From positions 36,503 through 100,502 of the forward strand of contig JAGVSM010000182.1 in NCBI GenBank assembly GCA_022494885.1: a stretch of DNA of 64,000 nucleotides, in the 5' to 3' direction. Positions 10,140 through 21,130 of the stretch are shown one piece after another. Numbering within the stretch: the first letter of the stretch is position 1; each line of letters opens with the position of its first letter. The notes under the pieces were generated by a model that was not told the origin of the DNA, did not search any database, and saw only the letters and a list, made by a program, of their open reading frames with translations. A program made the translations under genes and the position numbers. The stretch comes from Micrasema longulum (lineage: Eukaryota > Arthropoda > Insecta > Trichoptera > Brachycentridae).

Positions 10140-10930
10140 AACTGTTTTTTTTTTCAAATTGTTTTAATGTTGAATTATACGATTTACCTAGATATTTGAG
10201 TAGGTAAATCGTAACAACGCAAAAACTTTGTATTAAAGTACATTTTTTTCTAAATTCCACAGAACATAATGTAACATAACACAATTCAACAAAAAAATCA
10301 CTCGGCTGTAATTTTTATAGAAGATTCGTCTATTCATTTGAATATTAATCGAATCTTGTGACGAAATATATCGTAAGTAAAGCATTTGATTCACCCCGTA
10401 AAGTCACCCCTAAATTTGACGTTTCTTTGTTTATCCAAGTTCACTACCATTTTCTTTCGCCAACCATCTCACCCCTCGTCTAGTTTTTTCTCTTCCCCTT
10501 TGCATCTTATTCTTTTGTTACAATATCCTCTTCTAATCCTCCATTTTATTTAAATGTGATACATTTACTTATTTCTTGGAAAACACTTATAGGATAGTGG
10601 ATAATTTTGAAAATATTTTTTTTGTTTAGTTACTTATGTAACCGGCATAGGTTTATTAAAAGTTAACATAGCCATTTTAAGGAAGAATGCCCACCTGAGA
10701 AATAATTCAGTATTAAATAAAACCTTTCTTATATAAAATATCGGAAAAACTATAAAATACAAAATGTTTAATAAATATTTCGCATATATGTTTCATAAAT
10801 ACTTAATATTCATGTATGCTCATACGTTTATTATTTTTTTGTAAACGAGTAAATAAAAAATATACCCTTACATAAACAAAAATCACACTGAGGCTTGGCG
10901 TGTTGTATAGTAAACCTTTAATTCATATTT
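10140..10930. other. AT-rich stretch without recognisable genes
   Basis: Nothing is recognisable apart from general AT-rich sequence. The reverse-strand frame at 10057-10284 is treated as a chance ORF. Confidence 0.35.
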
Positions 10931-10954
10931 TTATAATTGTAAAAAAAATGTATA

Positions 10955-11365
10955 TTGTTTGCGTCGATAACGCTAAAAAACATTTTTTTCTGCGTCGATA
11001 ACATTCAAAAACTTGTTTTTCTACGTCGATAATATTAAAAAAACCTCAAAAATGTTTGAGTATGTCCAAATGCCTGCAGACTAGCTGGATTTCCTCCGTG
11101 GGGAGTTATTCATATTTAAATATATTTCAACAGAGAGGGAAAACATTTTTGAGACGGTAATATGGTCATAAGCCCTGTAAATGCCTTGACTTCCATATTC
11201 CCTTCTCAAAAATGTTTTCCCTCTCTGTTGAAATAAATTTAAATTAAAAAAAACTTTTTCGTTCTACGTCGATAACGCTAAAAAACAATTTGTTTCTACG
11301 TTAAAAAAATAAATTTTTCCTATGTCGATAACGTTAAAAAACTTTTTTTTTTCACGTCGATAATG
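10955..11365. repeat. GTCGATAA minisatellite interrupted by a foldback element
   Basis: About six imperfect units of roughly 35 bp share TNCGTCGATAAYNNTAAAAA and a T-rich spacer. Three units lie at 10960-11045, and three or more lie at 11265-11365 after element FB3. The array was probably continuous before FB3 inserted. Confidence 0.6.
11047..11245 (+). mobile_element. Foldback element FB3 (short, core deleted)
   Basis: Outer left arm AATGTTTGAGTATGTCCAAA...CAGAGAGGGAAAACATTTTT is followed almost directly by the right arm CATAAGCCCTGTAAATGCC...TTTTCCCTCTCTGTTGAAAT. The central 200 bp of the family are missing, leaving a nearly perfect hairpin with arms of about 70 bp. It is inserted in the GTCGATAA minisatellite. 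Confidence 0.7.
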
Positions 11366-11369
11366 ACAA

Positions 11370-12055
11370 AATAAACTATTAGCCTTATAAGGAGAAAAAT
11401 AATGTTTCTATTATACTGACTGAATTATGATATTCAGTATTCATACTTAATAGACTCCTAACGATGATAAAATTTTATTTGGCACGATTCTCGGAGAATC
11501 TAGAAAAATTCCTTGTTATTATGCTTAACTCATTAATTTTACACTAAAAAATGATTGTTAATAAATAATCAAAATAAAACTTTGTAAAAAACATTTATTG
11601 CACGACACCAAATTTTAGCGTCATTGATATAGGTAAGTACTATTTACGTCATTAGTATCCTAAAAATCACAGTAAATCCTGAGTTTGTAGAAATAATTCA
11701 TTATCTCACTCACCCTTTACATATATTATTCGATGTATTATTTCAGTTTTACTTATTTGCAGCTAAACATTCTGTTGTAAAATTAGTGACGTCCATACCA
11801 GATTGACTAAAACATTTTTGTATGAGTGGTCATAATAATCGGTTGTGACAAAATACAATAGTTAAAAAATCGATTACAAAAATACGTCTTTTGATTATAT
11901 AACTTTAGAATCTGTAACTGTAACTGTTACGTATTCGAGAGAGAAAATATCGAACATTCGAAATTCTTGTTCTTTCTAGTTTTATCCGGTCCTTTAAGAA
12001 TATTTTGCTGCAATTTGTGGACGTAGGACCGTTATCATCACACCCTTATCCATAC
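11370..12055. other. AT-rich stretch without recognisable genes
   Basis: I see no coding frame, SINE box or inverted repeat shared with other parts of the window. Confidence 0.3.
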
Positions 12056-12059
12056 CCGA

Positions 12060-12185
12060 TGGTGGATAGAACACAGCATTGATAAATCGATTGCAGAATA
12101 TTTCGATTAATTATAAAAGGAAGGTAAAGTGACCAGTCTTACGATTCAAGTCAGTCCAGGGACAGTGAAATACTTCAGTAAAAAT
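12060..12185 (-). repeat. SINE family B fragment
   Basis: The body motif is reversed: CAGTCTTACGATTC, then CAGTCCAGGGACAGTGAAAT. This matches the SINE-B body seen whole at 52044-52310, which reads ATTTCATAGTCCCTGGACTG and then CGTAACACTGATC. The tRNA-like head is missing. Confidence 0.6.
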
Positions 12186-12304
12186 ACTTTTTCCACATAC
12201 CCAAAATTGTTTAAAATACTGTGGGCCTTCCTATCGCTTTCACTCATTCAAAATATCCATGTTTTTTTGTCAATAAACGAATTCCTCTTTTATTTTTTTT
12301 CATT

Positions 12305-12610
12305 TCATATGTAGAACTTGATGGTTGAGGGTTAGAGCTTCTTTCCTTGTTATATAAATAGATAACAGAAGACACGAAGTTGCTGTTTGAATGCGTATTT
12401 ATTAGATGGTGAATCAATAGTGTCGCGCGAGTGTTACGGCGATGAGGAGTTGAAGAGACTGCTCTGCAAATACACGCTGTAACTGAGTGACTGGGCGTTG
12501 GCAGCACCCTGTGGTCATTTTATAGGCCACGTTTCTTTGTTGTTCATTTCTCCATAGTAGGGACGATGTTAATTTACTACAAAACGACGCCCTCGTCTTT
12601 TTGTGAAAAA
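12305..12610. repeat. Dispersed repeat R4, copy 1
   Basis: The sequence resembles 18885-19215: GGTTGAGGG, GACAGAAGAC-like, ACGGCGATGAGGA, AACTGAGTGAC, CCCTGTGGTC, GTTTCTTTGTTGTTCAT, CTCCATAGTAG. The pair is diverged with indels. Length and CpG content would suit a solo LTR or a SINE-like element, but I see no TG..CA ends or B box. The class is unknown. Confidence 0.45.
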
Positions 12611-12619
12611 ATGTTAGAG

Positions 12620-13250
12620 TTTCATAGTTTGTTGTATTGGATTCTTTAGAAAACGATGACTAACTTCATCGGTCTTCGTTTTTTTTCAGGTAAAATGATT
12701 TTGCACGTGTGTGTCATTGATCATGGGCTATAAACCCTGCACATATACGCCTATTTTGCTTAAATTTAACTCTAATACTACCTTTTACTGCTTCTATTAC
12801 TGTACTTTGTCGAATATTGTCATACATCCACATTACTATATTGCAAATACAAATGGTAGCAAAAACTGTATTTACTTGTATCACAAAAGCTTGTGTCCAT
12901 CACAGTAATTTTATACATTTCATGGCATCAGATTACGTTACTATACAGATAAAATGAGCTTATATTTTGAGCCGTCCTTTCCTATCAGAGGAAAATAGTG
13001 TTAATTGTCAATTGTAGTACCTAGCTTCTAACAATTCTTTCACTTTGACGAAACACTTTGCTAGTAGGAGATATAATAATTCGATTACGGAAATACATAC
13101 AGTCCTTATAATCCAAACTAACTGGGACAGGACGTTGTTCGGATTAGAAGGAATAACCGTAATAACGCGGTTGAAAGCGAAAGAACGAGTCTCTGGTGTA
13201 ATAATAGTGACGTATAATATGCAGATATACGTTTTCGGAACAGACTACTT
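12620..13250. other. Stretch without recognisable genes
   Basis: Open frames at 12711-12908 and 13045-13299 show no domains. I see no structure worth naming. Confidence 0.3.
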
Positions 13251-13259
13251 TTCTTTTTT

Positions 13260-13420
13260 TTGGACAAGGACTGGATTCAGCTCCCTGGGGAGCTGTTAAC
13301 ATTAACATATTACAACAGAGTAAACCAGCCAATGACATGTCATAAGCCCTGTAGATGCCTAGACATCTATATTGCCTCGTTTAAAATGTTCTTCATCTCT
13401 GTTGTAATATGTTAGTTTTA
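13260..13420 (+). mobile_element. Foldback element FB4 (left arm mostly deleted)
   Basis: CTGGATTCAGCTCCCTGGGG and TTACAACAGAG are followed directly by the right half CCAGCCAATGACATGTCATA...CTTCATCTCTGTTGTAATAT. It belongs to the same subfamily as FB5 at 15784-16227 (GGAGCTGTTAACATT). Confidence 0.65.
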
Positions 13421-13429
13421 GCCTAAGTT

Positions 13430-14155
13430 TTTACATTGTTTTGCTAACCTAGTTATATTGTACTGTACGTAATGTACTGTTAAACCTAAGTATTCAATAA
13501 AAAAATCATCCTGTACTTAATAAATATTTCATTTGTTTTTGGATTGATTTGACAATATTATTTATCCCCCCTTTAAGCATTAATTCCTTAAGAAATGCGT
13601 ATTTTTGTCACATAAGAAACCTAATCTTTTCGTTCCGGGGCATGCTCGGATTAACCGGACGTTCGGATTAGCGGAACTCTACTGTAATCAAAAATGGTGT
13701 CATTGAATATCTGTAATATTCGATTAAGATAACCGTTTGTGCCAGCACTAGACAAAATGTTACCCTCGCCATATAATTTACCCCTCCCACCACCTACGCT
13801 CTCCCACCCACCCACCCACCTAAACATGCAACTAGCCGCGCACGCACTTTCCCCCGATACCCGTCTGTACTTGCACAACAATGATAATCAAATATTCTTT
13901 CAATATTCAAAAGCAATTTATTATTTTTTATTCCCTTTAAAAACCCACTTAAAATTAGTTTTTAAGTTATATTTAATATTTTACACCTCGCCTACTTAAA
14001 ATTGAATTTACAATATTTACTATGACGTTTTTTGAATATTTTTAATTCAATAGATATTAAAATTGACGTATAAAAAATAAAGGTGTTCAAACCGCAGGCA
14101 ATTCCTGGCCAAAAACCACGCGGTGCATTTTTTACATTCTATCAACTTAAATATT
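13430..14155. other. Stretch with a C-rich tract
   Basis: Bases 13780-13850 form a C-rich, purine-poor tract with a (CCCA)n run at about 13803-13820. No gene is recognisable. Confidence 0.35.
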
Positions 14156-14159
14156 ATAC

Positions 14160-14690
14160 AACAACAACAACAAACCATCACGCCGTTTCTCTGTAAGGGT
14201 AGGCAGAGAGGATAGAACGCCACAACTCTCTATCTTTGCATACAGATTCCTCTACATCCATACATCTTATCATGCACGCGCGCCGATTATTCCGACTTTT
14301 GACATGTCCATCTTCAAGTATTTGATGGACTTGATCGTGCCATGTCTTTTTCGGTCTTTCTCTATTTCTGCATTCATCAAAATTCGCATTGTAAATATTC
14401 TTGGCCGTTGTTTCGCTGTCCATTCGCTGTACATGTCCAAACCAGCGCAGAGCTCCTTTCATTATTTTGTCGATAATGCTTGTCTCAGCCTTACATAATG
14501 TACCGATCTCAACATTTGTGCATCTATCGTACATAGTTTTACCACACATTTGCCTGAGAGATCGCATTTCGACAGCATTCAGCCTTCTTTCATCCCTGTT
14601 TTTCCAAGTCCATACTTCGCTCCCATACATCAGGGTCGGGACCAGAACTCCGTTGTGAACTGCCAATTTTGCCTCTTGTGACAAACATAG
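14160..14690 (-). pseudogene. RTE-like non-LTR retrotransposon, C-terminal fragment (R1)
   Basis: This minus-strand frame of about 170 codons is the C-terminus of an endonuclease/reverse-transcriptase polyprotein. It reads LAVHNGVLVPTLMYGSEVW, ERRLNAVEMRSLRQMCG, DRCTNVEIGTLCKAE, IIDKIMKGALRWFGHVQRM, RNRERPKKTWHDQVHQ, RRACMIRCMDVEE, WRSILSAYPYRETA, then a stop. The stop is only 3 bp from a (TTG)n tail, seen as (CAA)n at 14160-14173, so there is almost no 3' UTR. It is 5'-truncated at about 14690. Upstream codons in the same open frame (to 14990) belong to a different repeat. Clade is given as RTE-like from the short 3' UTR and the motifs; another clade is possible. Confidence 0.8.
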
Positions 14691-14839
14691 ATTACAAACT
14701 TCGATTAAAATTAAGATTAATAATATGATTTTATGTCTGGTTAATATGAAATATGTATATAAAAGCATTGACATATAACACGTAGATACGCCCTGTAGAG
14801 TAACAGATTTTTGAAGTAGTGACATAAAAACGTGTCTAT

Positions 14840-15237
14840 AGTTACTGTTAACGAAAAGGCGGAGTGTAAATGAAAATCGAACTTCATTCAGTTTTGTTAT
14901 TGGGAAATATTTGAGAAAGGATAGGAACATGGAATGGATACCTACCTTTAATATAATCTGAATGTTATTCAATTTCTGGCACTGGATCACAAAATTAACA
15001 ATAAAATGTTACAATGTTTTCCACGACGCACGACGATTCCAACCACTTTTTTCCGATTTTATGTCAAGCCAAAAATGTTGTTTGGTTTTTGTTCTAAATC
15101 CGAATCTTCTAATTTTGAATATCTTCTATCTTGATGTTAGGTAGGTACCATAAGGATGGGTCAAAGGAAGGATGGGAATAAAAGGTAATCGGACAGGAAT
15201 AGTATCGATAAATGCTGTTATTTACTTAACAGTTACT
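14840..15237 (-). mobile_element. Short inverted-repeat element E, copy 1
   Basis: The 398-bp element is bounded by AGTTACTGTTAA and TTAACAGTTACT. It is collinear on the opposite strand with 47410-47791 and in part with 56223-56505. Shared landmarks include AATAACAGCATTTATCGATA, GGCCGATTACCTTT, ATCCTTATGGTACCTACCTA and GAAATTCAAAATTAGAAGAT. No transposase is encoded. Confidence 0.65.
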
Positions 15238-15470
15238 AAGTTTGTTCATTTGTACCACGGCTGCATTCAACGACCATGTATATGCTAGTAAAAAATGTAG
15301 GATACTCATTTTTTGTGCATAAAAAAGTTAGTATTTTAACACTAACTATAAAAATTCGTTTTTGATGGAGCTCTATCAGGTTCTTCCATTATATTTCTTA
15401 TAATTTCAAACCATTTATTTCTTTTCATTGGATTTTTAGGAATGCAAAGATAAATTATCTCACGTTTATT

Positions 15471-16445
15471 ACTACTACTACTACTACCATCACGCCATTT
15501 CCCCGTAGGGGTAGGCAGAGATAATGGACCGCCACACACGTCTATCCTGGCATATATTCCTAGCTTCTTCCACATTCATACATCGGTTCTGTCTACTTTT
15601 GACATAACCAGACTTAAGATTTTGGTTTATCTGACCATGCCACGTCTTCTTTGGTCGTCCTCGTCTTACGTTACCGTTCATTTTTGCCATATATACTTGT
15701 TTAACCATTCTTTCGTCGTCCATTCGTCCTACGTGACCAAACCATCTCAGACACCCTTTCTTAATCTTATCAATAATACTTGAATCAACAATATTTTGAG
15801 TTTGTCCAAATTTTTGTAGACACGGACTGGATTCAACTTCCTGGGGAGCTGTTAACATTTTACAACAGAGATGAAGAACATTCAAGAGAAGGTAATATAG
15901 AAGTCTAGGCATCTACAGGGCTTATGACCTGTCAATGGCTGGTTTAAGTGGCCACTTTACACACTGTGTAACATTCACCATTCTGCCTATATTTGAACAT
16001 CTTTATTCCTTCAATTCTTTCATCTGTTGATGTTTGTGAAGTTAAAGACCTGAAACCTTCATTTATGCGGGTGAGATTCATCTAATTGAATTATTTCACC
16101 TACATACTAGGCAATGCCTGAAAATATTATTTTTTTTAATTTCTGTACTTCTTCATGGACCAGGTAATTTATCAAGACTTCTATATTCTATCTTCTTGAA
16201 TGTTCTTCATCTCTGTTGTAAAATGTTAATAATACTTGACTTAGATTTGCACTCTCGCCTGATTTCATCATTCGTAATCCTGTCATACATTGATTTCAAC
16301 AATTTCAAGAGATCGCATTTCAACCGCGTTCACTCGGCTTTCATTCTTCCTCTGCCATTTCCATGTTTCTTTTCCAAACATAAGTGTTGGGACAAAAACT
16401 CCGTTGTGCACTGCCAGTTTAGCTTCGATAGACATATTTTTATTA
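15471..16445 (-). pseudogene. RTE-like C-terminal fragment split by a foldback insertion (R2)
   Basis: The 3' part, 15488-15783, reads on the minus strand SSIIDKIKKGCLRWFGHVGR, RRGRPKKTWHGQINQ, CMNVEEARNICQD, WRSIISAYPYGEMA and a stop, followed by a (TAG)n tail at 15471-15488. The 5' part, 16228-16445, reads KLAVHNGVFVPTLMFGKETW and NAVEMRSLEIV with decay after that. Element FB5 sits between them, and AATAATACTTGA is duplicated on both sides. Removing FB5 joins the two halves in the Ser-Ser-Ile-Ile block. It is more diverged than R1 and R4. Confidence 0.8.
15784..16227 (+). mobile_element. Foldback element FB5 with 12-bp target duplication
   Basis: The element is 444 bp, inserted in RTE copy R2. 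Flanks at 15772-15783 and 16228-16239 are both AATAATACTTGA. The right arm (GAATGTTCTTCATCTCTGTT, GTAAAATGTT) is the complement of the internal left arm AACATTTTACAACAGAGATG. The left side has an additional 70-bp outer segment (ATCAACAATATTTTGAGTTT...CTTCCTGGGGAGCTG) that is missing on the right. This copy gives the clearest element boundaries in the family. Confidence 0.8.
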
Positions 16446-16894
16446 GCAATTACTGTGCTTAGTGCTCCGTTCATTTTGTTGCCCGCATTCACCCTCCTTT
16501 CAACATCTTTTTCTACTTATAGAAGTAATAGTACTATATTTTAAAAACAATGCACCACTGTTACCAAGAAGAGCTTTGCAATTGTGCCGCTAGGCGTAGT
16601 TAGACGTGTGCAAAAAGCAGTATTTGTATTTGAATATTAATTGTTCTAAGCTTCGTTAATCACTCGTTAGCAAATATTTACCAGTAAAAAGTTACACACA
16701 GGTTTTTACACGTTTTCGTGACACAAGTAGGCATTTTCGTTTCAATTTTCTACGTCACGGTTGAAGAACGACTACATACGCGGTGGGCATTACTAAGCGT
16801 TTTGGCATAAGTTAAGTGTCATCATTTTTTAAAGCTTAAGATATGTCTATTTATTAATACGTCAACATTTAAAAGGGTGTTTTCACACTAGAAT

Positions 16895-17300
16895 ATTTGA
16901 ACGTACTTATGCAGAAAGCAACCAGTCCACAATTTTGAAAAAATTTATATTGGTGTTGTCAAATTTTGGAGGGTTAATTCTATGTTCTGTTTAAAACAAC
17001 CAGGCCGTTACAAAATAATACAAAAAACCGTAATAATCACCTTCTGAAAATTTAATGATGTCAGAATGTCATGAAAACGAATGTCACCTCATATACATTC
17101 AGAGTTTGTATGAGGTTTTATTCAATATTAGATCTGATTTTCATTAAATTCATTAAATCTGGCAAATGCCTGATTTAATTCAAAAACACATGCATTATAT
17201 ATTATTTGCCAAAATAAAAAACATTCCTACTGTTGTGAAGATTTGATTACTCATTCTTTTCACAAAAATGCTATTATCTCAGTTTCACTTTTCTCTTTTT
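16895..17300 (+). mobile_element. MITE family M, copy M4 (right terminus lost)
   Basis: It starts TTGAACGTACTTATGCAGAA and is collinear with M1 and M2 to about 17300 (CACAAAAATGCTATTATCTC). The expected GCTGCTTTCTGCATAACTAC terminus is absent. In its place is a short SINE-B-like piece (TAGTCCCTGAAGACTGACCA) at about 17310-17340. Confidence 0.65.
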
Positions 17301-17399
17301 TCATATTTCGTAGTCCCTGAAGACTGACCATCTTACCTTCATTTTAAAAAATATATAAAGATACCCCGCGATTGGTCATAAACTTTACGTATTAATTTT

Positions 17400-18465
17400 A
17401 GTTATCTGTATTCTAAATGATTCTTAAATTTCATATAAAATTTTCTTGATTATTAAATTTATTAAGAAATTTGAGAACCACTATTGTAGGGGAAAATTTG
17501 AAATATTCATCCTTCCGTTGCATCTCCCTTGAACTCCCTCCTCTTCTAATCGTTCTGTACACTGAATCCCCCCTCCACCCACACCTTCACACCCCTATAA
17601 CCGTAATATAGCGTACATCGTAATATACATACAAACATCCTGCACCCCACAATCGTACTAAGCTACATAAAACAAAACGCTAACCTGCCCGTTATTTTGA
17701 TACAAAATGTTACTATAGTCCTTAAAATATAGCTTGATTAGAATGACAGCTGTCAAACTAATTTCATTAGTGATGGATGATCTGATGGATGAGGATGGAC
17801 TGATCACTGATCAAATCGATTTTATCAGTTTTTTCATGCACTCATGAAACTCTGTTTCAGAAAATTTATATAAAAACGCAAAAAAGCCTGTTATAGTTTG
17901 TTTAACACAATTATTCACCAAAAAATAAGACATTTATCCTTTTTTCATGAACAACATCAAATAAATATTTTTTTATTCGATCAATTTGTCCACCTCTAAC
18001 GTTTTTGCAAAATGATGTAACCTTGTAAGAACGTCGTTAATAATTAGGTTTATTTCAGTTTTTTTTAGTTTTAAAGCTGATTTTATATATTTATGGCCGA
18101 TTAATTGCGCGAGTAGAGCAGTGTGTGGGCGGAGAGGACAACATCCAGCGAGAGGGCGAGAGGGCGGCAGCGCGAAGAGCAACGTTAGGAGCAGCGCAAG
18201 GAGCATAGTGTGCCGGGGCTATAAAATTAGGCAACTTGGGTTTAGGTTCTCCTGAGAGGCATTCCAAGCCAAGTCCACCGCCGTATCCTCAAGACACTCA
18301 TTATAGGAGGCTGCTGCGTCCGTTCACGTAATGCCGATTATTCTTGACTCTTATGGGTGCGAGTCTTTGCACCTTACCAAACCTCAGAACACGAAATTCT
18401 GAGTTTAGAGAGTAAGTACTTGAGAAGAATATTAAGCATAAGGTAGTTCGATATTATAACTAACA
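17400..18465. other. Stretch with an isolated GC-rich block
   Basis: Bases 18110-18235 are unusually GC-rich and purine-rich (GGGCGGAGAGGACAACATCC, GAGAGGGCGAGAGGGCGGCA) in otherwise AT-rich DNA. The reverse-strand frame through it (17973-18206) has a low-complexity Leu/Ala-rich start and no family motif. I see no further features. Confidence 0.35.
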
Positions 18466-18469
18466 TTGA

Positions 18470-18775
18470 AAGCAAGATTACTGATGATTAAATATTTTAT
18501 TATATACCGATAGTTAGGTAAACATATAAAGTATACTCTGCAGTGATTGAAACTACAAATTGTTTTTTTTTTAAATCCCATTAAAAGTAAATCCAGGAAC
18601 TTACGTAAAAACTTGCACAAATGCTTTTTCTGTCATGCTCCGTACGCCTTTTACAGACATTTTATTAAAAAATCATTTTATAATCCCAGATAAAACAGGT
18701 TAAATTATATTCATAATTCATAAAAACTACTTCAAAGTAATTAAATTTTTACTGTACTTAATTCAAACTTTGTGA
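18470..18775 (+). repeat. Dispersed repeat R3, copy 1
   Basis: It is collinear with 31675-31935: ACTGATGATTAAATATTTTA-like, ATAGTTAGGTAAA, CTTTTTCTGTCATGCTC, CAGACATTTTATTAAAAAAT, TCCCAGATAAAACAGG, ACTTCAAAGTAATT. No coding frame is visible and the class is unknown. Confidence 0.5.
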
Positions 18776-18884
18776 ATATTTCGAAATGCTCAAGTCACCT
18801 GTCTCCATTGAAATTTTTATTAGAATTTTGTCACAGTCGTCAGCATCTCCCCGAAATATTTCTAACCATATACAATTTTGCAGG

Positions 18885-19215
18885 TTGAGGGCTGGAGCTC
18901 CTACCCCATTTGAAGATTGACAGAAGACCCGATGTTGGTGTTCCAAAGTGTAATTATTACATGGCGAATAAATAAACGGAACTTTTACGGAACACGAGAG
19001 TAATGGCGATGATGATTTGAAGTGACTGCACTTGGACTATATGCTGGAACTGAGTGACCGCGTTTAGCTGACTTGATTGGGCTGACTCTTTGGGCAGACT
19101 GATTGACTGACTTACGCTACCACGCCCTGTGGTCTCTTTATTGACCGCGTTCCTTTGTTCTTCATGTCTCCATAGTAGAAATGAAGTAAATGTACTGCAG
19201 GACGTTGCTCTTATG
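18885..19215. repeat. Dispersed repeat R4, copy 2
   Basis: This partner of 12305-12610 adds GACTGATTGACTGACTTACG-type short internal duplications around 19060-19110. Downstream, 19385-19475 (AATACCTAGCATCAGTGGCC, GCCAGTTTGTGTCTTGGGCC) resembles 33155-33240. R3, R4 and that segment may therefore belong to one larger old element. Confidence 0.45.
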
Positions 19216-20094
19216 TAGACGGACGTTTTATGTGCAATACTATTAGTCTTGCAGAATATGTTGTATTGTATTGTGTGTTATCGATCAATGAACCATGACT
19301 TCCACAGATGTATTCCTTCATTTTTCAGTTCTGAGAAATACTTCGACCTGGATGCACATCGGTTTTAATTGTGATATTTATGAAGAACATAAGGTGGGAT
19401 GTCAAACTGTTCAAGTATGATAAATTAAATACCTAGCATCAGTGGCCCGCCAGTTTGTGTCTTGGGCCTTAAAAAACATACTGCATAAGTTCACAACATT
19501 TTTATAAAGGTCAAATTTTATTGCTCTCCTCATTTTTTGGCATTTAATAGGACTATAAAATTAGACCCTTTTGTAAATGGCCACTAAAGTACCTACGAAA
19601 ATTGGGGTTCAAGTACCTTCATTTTTTTCAGTTTTAATGAAACAGTTTCGTAAAACTTTTATTTTTCTAATTACTAGAATTACATTTCAAATTTTATGTA
19701 GAGTATAATTTTTACCTGAAAAATAACATCTCAAGGGAGAATCGTGTCCTTTAATAAATATTGTTTAATGTTTGATATAAAAACTGTAGCGAGATGAAAA
19801 CATAATTTTATTTATATTTTGTTTTGGTTTGAAAAATTTTGCTACGACTCAATTTAGCTTATATTGTTAAAACAACCGTAGAGTATCAAATAAATGTTGT
19901 AGAATAATAAGAATTACGAGTAAAGATAATATAATCGTTAACAAAATAAATTATAAAATTTAAAGAGCAAGGAATAACAAAAATTATGTTTTTTTAAAAA
20001 TAAAAACAGTGATACATTTTACTCGTTAAGATTTCGTTATTAATTATTCATAACCATTATCTCACTTTAATCAGAATTCAATGGAACATAGGGT

Positions 20095-20220
20095 ACTACA
20101 TTGGAACACAAAATGCAGCGCACTTCGATTATTTGTTACATGCAGGTAAGATGATCAATCTTGAACTCGAGGTGCCAGTCCAGGGACAGTGAATATTGAA
20201 GTGCTGGACTAATTTAATAG
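20095..20220 (-). repeat. SINE family B fragment
   Basis: It reads in reverse: ATGCAGCGCACTTCG, AGGTAAGATGATCAATCTTG, then GTGCCAGTCCAGGGACAGTG. It matches the 3' body of the SINE at 52044-52310. The tRNA-like head is missing. Confidence 0.6.
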
Positions 20221-20454
20221 CAAATATTTCACGTAAGCGGTACCGAAATTTAACCCGAAGCTTCGAGTATGGTAAGTGAAAGCATCTACACAGGGTGAAC
20301 TTATCAGTTCTAGAGTTATGGTTTGGTACCCCCCGACATACACATCTGAGCCATTATTCCAATTATTCAAGATCCTCGATGTCAGAAAAATTTACATCAA
20401 AGAATTATTGACAATTTTCTGGTCAGGTGGCTTCGGAAATAGATTCTAATAGAA

Positions 20455-20655
20455 TGCCCGTACGCGTAACTTAAATTACTCAATACCTCGGTACATTGTA
20501 CGGGTTCGAGAACCCGTACAACGTTTGCTCAACACGTAGCTCCGAAAGTGTTCAACGTCTTGGATGAACATATGAAGTTCTCCAAAATAAAGTCCATGTT
20601 TAAGATGAACATCAATAACCGGATTTTATCGAAGGGAAACCCTGCTATATGTTTG
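20455..20655 (+). pseudogene. Possible non-LTR retrotransposon C-terminal scrap
   Basis: One frame reads TFAQHVAPKVFNVLDEHMKF, SKIKSMFKMNINNRIL and KGNPAICL. This resembles the tail of CR1/Jockey-type proteins (..kvyN.LP..ik....FK..l). Bases 20498-20519 form a perfect hairpin with 10-bp arms GTACGGGTTC/GAACCCGTAC. Evidence is weak. Confidence 0.3.
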
Positions 20656-20799
20656 TTTATTATTTTTTATATATTTCGTTTTCAAAAAAGACTTGATTAA
20701 CTTGTATTTAATTTTTTTTAAACTTTTATTTTATTGATATTTTTAAGATTTTTTTAAAAAAAAATATTTTATGTAAACATTTATTATATTATGTTACAA

Positions 20800-21130
20800 A
20801 AATGTTTAAAGAGAGAAATCCCTGCAAAAAAACTGCTTCTGCAGTTTGGCGGGAATTTAAAAAAAAAATTGTTTTGAATTTAAAAAAGAAAAAAATAAAA
20901 AATAAAAAAAATAAAAAATATGAGATTGCTGCGGGAATGTTTCATATATTTATGACTTTTTTTTTCTTTACTCTTCTGTTTTCTAGATTATGCATCACAC
21001 TTTATTTAACATCTTTAATTTTTTTCCTATTATTAAATGTAATTTTTTGGACTGCCATTCCTAATATTTTTATTGTATTATATTATATAATATTACTTTT
21101 ACCCGCAACATCTCTCCCGTGGTATTAGGG
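20800..21130. other. A-rich/T-rich low-complexity stretch
   Basis: The 108-codon open frame here is made of Lys and Phe/Ile runs from A and T tracts, and I do not call it. Bases 20847-20895 (GCGGGAATTTAAAAAAAAAA, TTGTTTTGAATTTAAAAAAG) recur almost unchanged at 53098-53146. Confidence 0.5.

Noticed and set aside
10955..11365. CRISPR-like array
   Set aside because: Units are contiguous without unique spacers and the context is eukaryotic; it is a degenerate minisatellite.
13780..13850. C-rich tract as a promoter element
   Set aside because: It is a simple CCCA/CCCT-rich run without other promoter signals.
14690..14990. N-terminal extension of the 270-codon reverse frame from the RTE fragment
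   Set aside because: The upstream codons translate element E and AT-rich DNA; the join to the RTE part is a chance open frame.
20802..21128. 108-codon frame with Lys-rich start and hydrophobic end
   Set aside because: It arises from A tracts followed by T-rich DNA; no recognisable domain.
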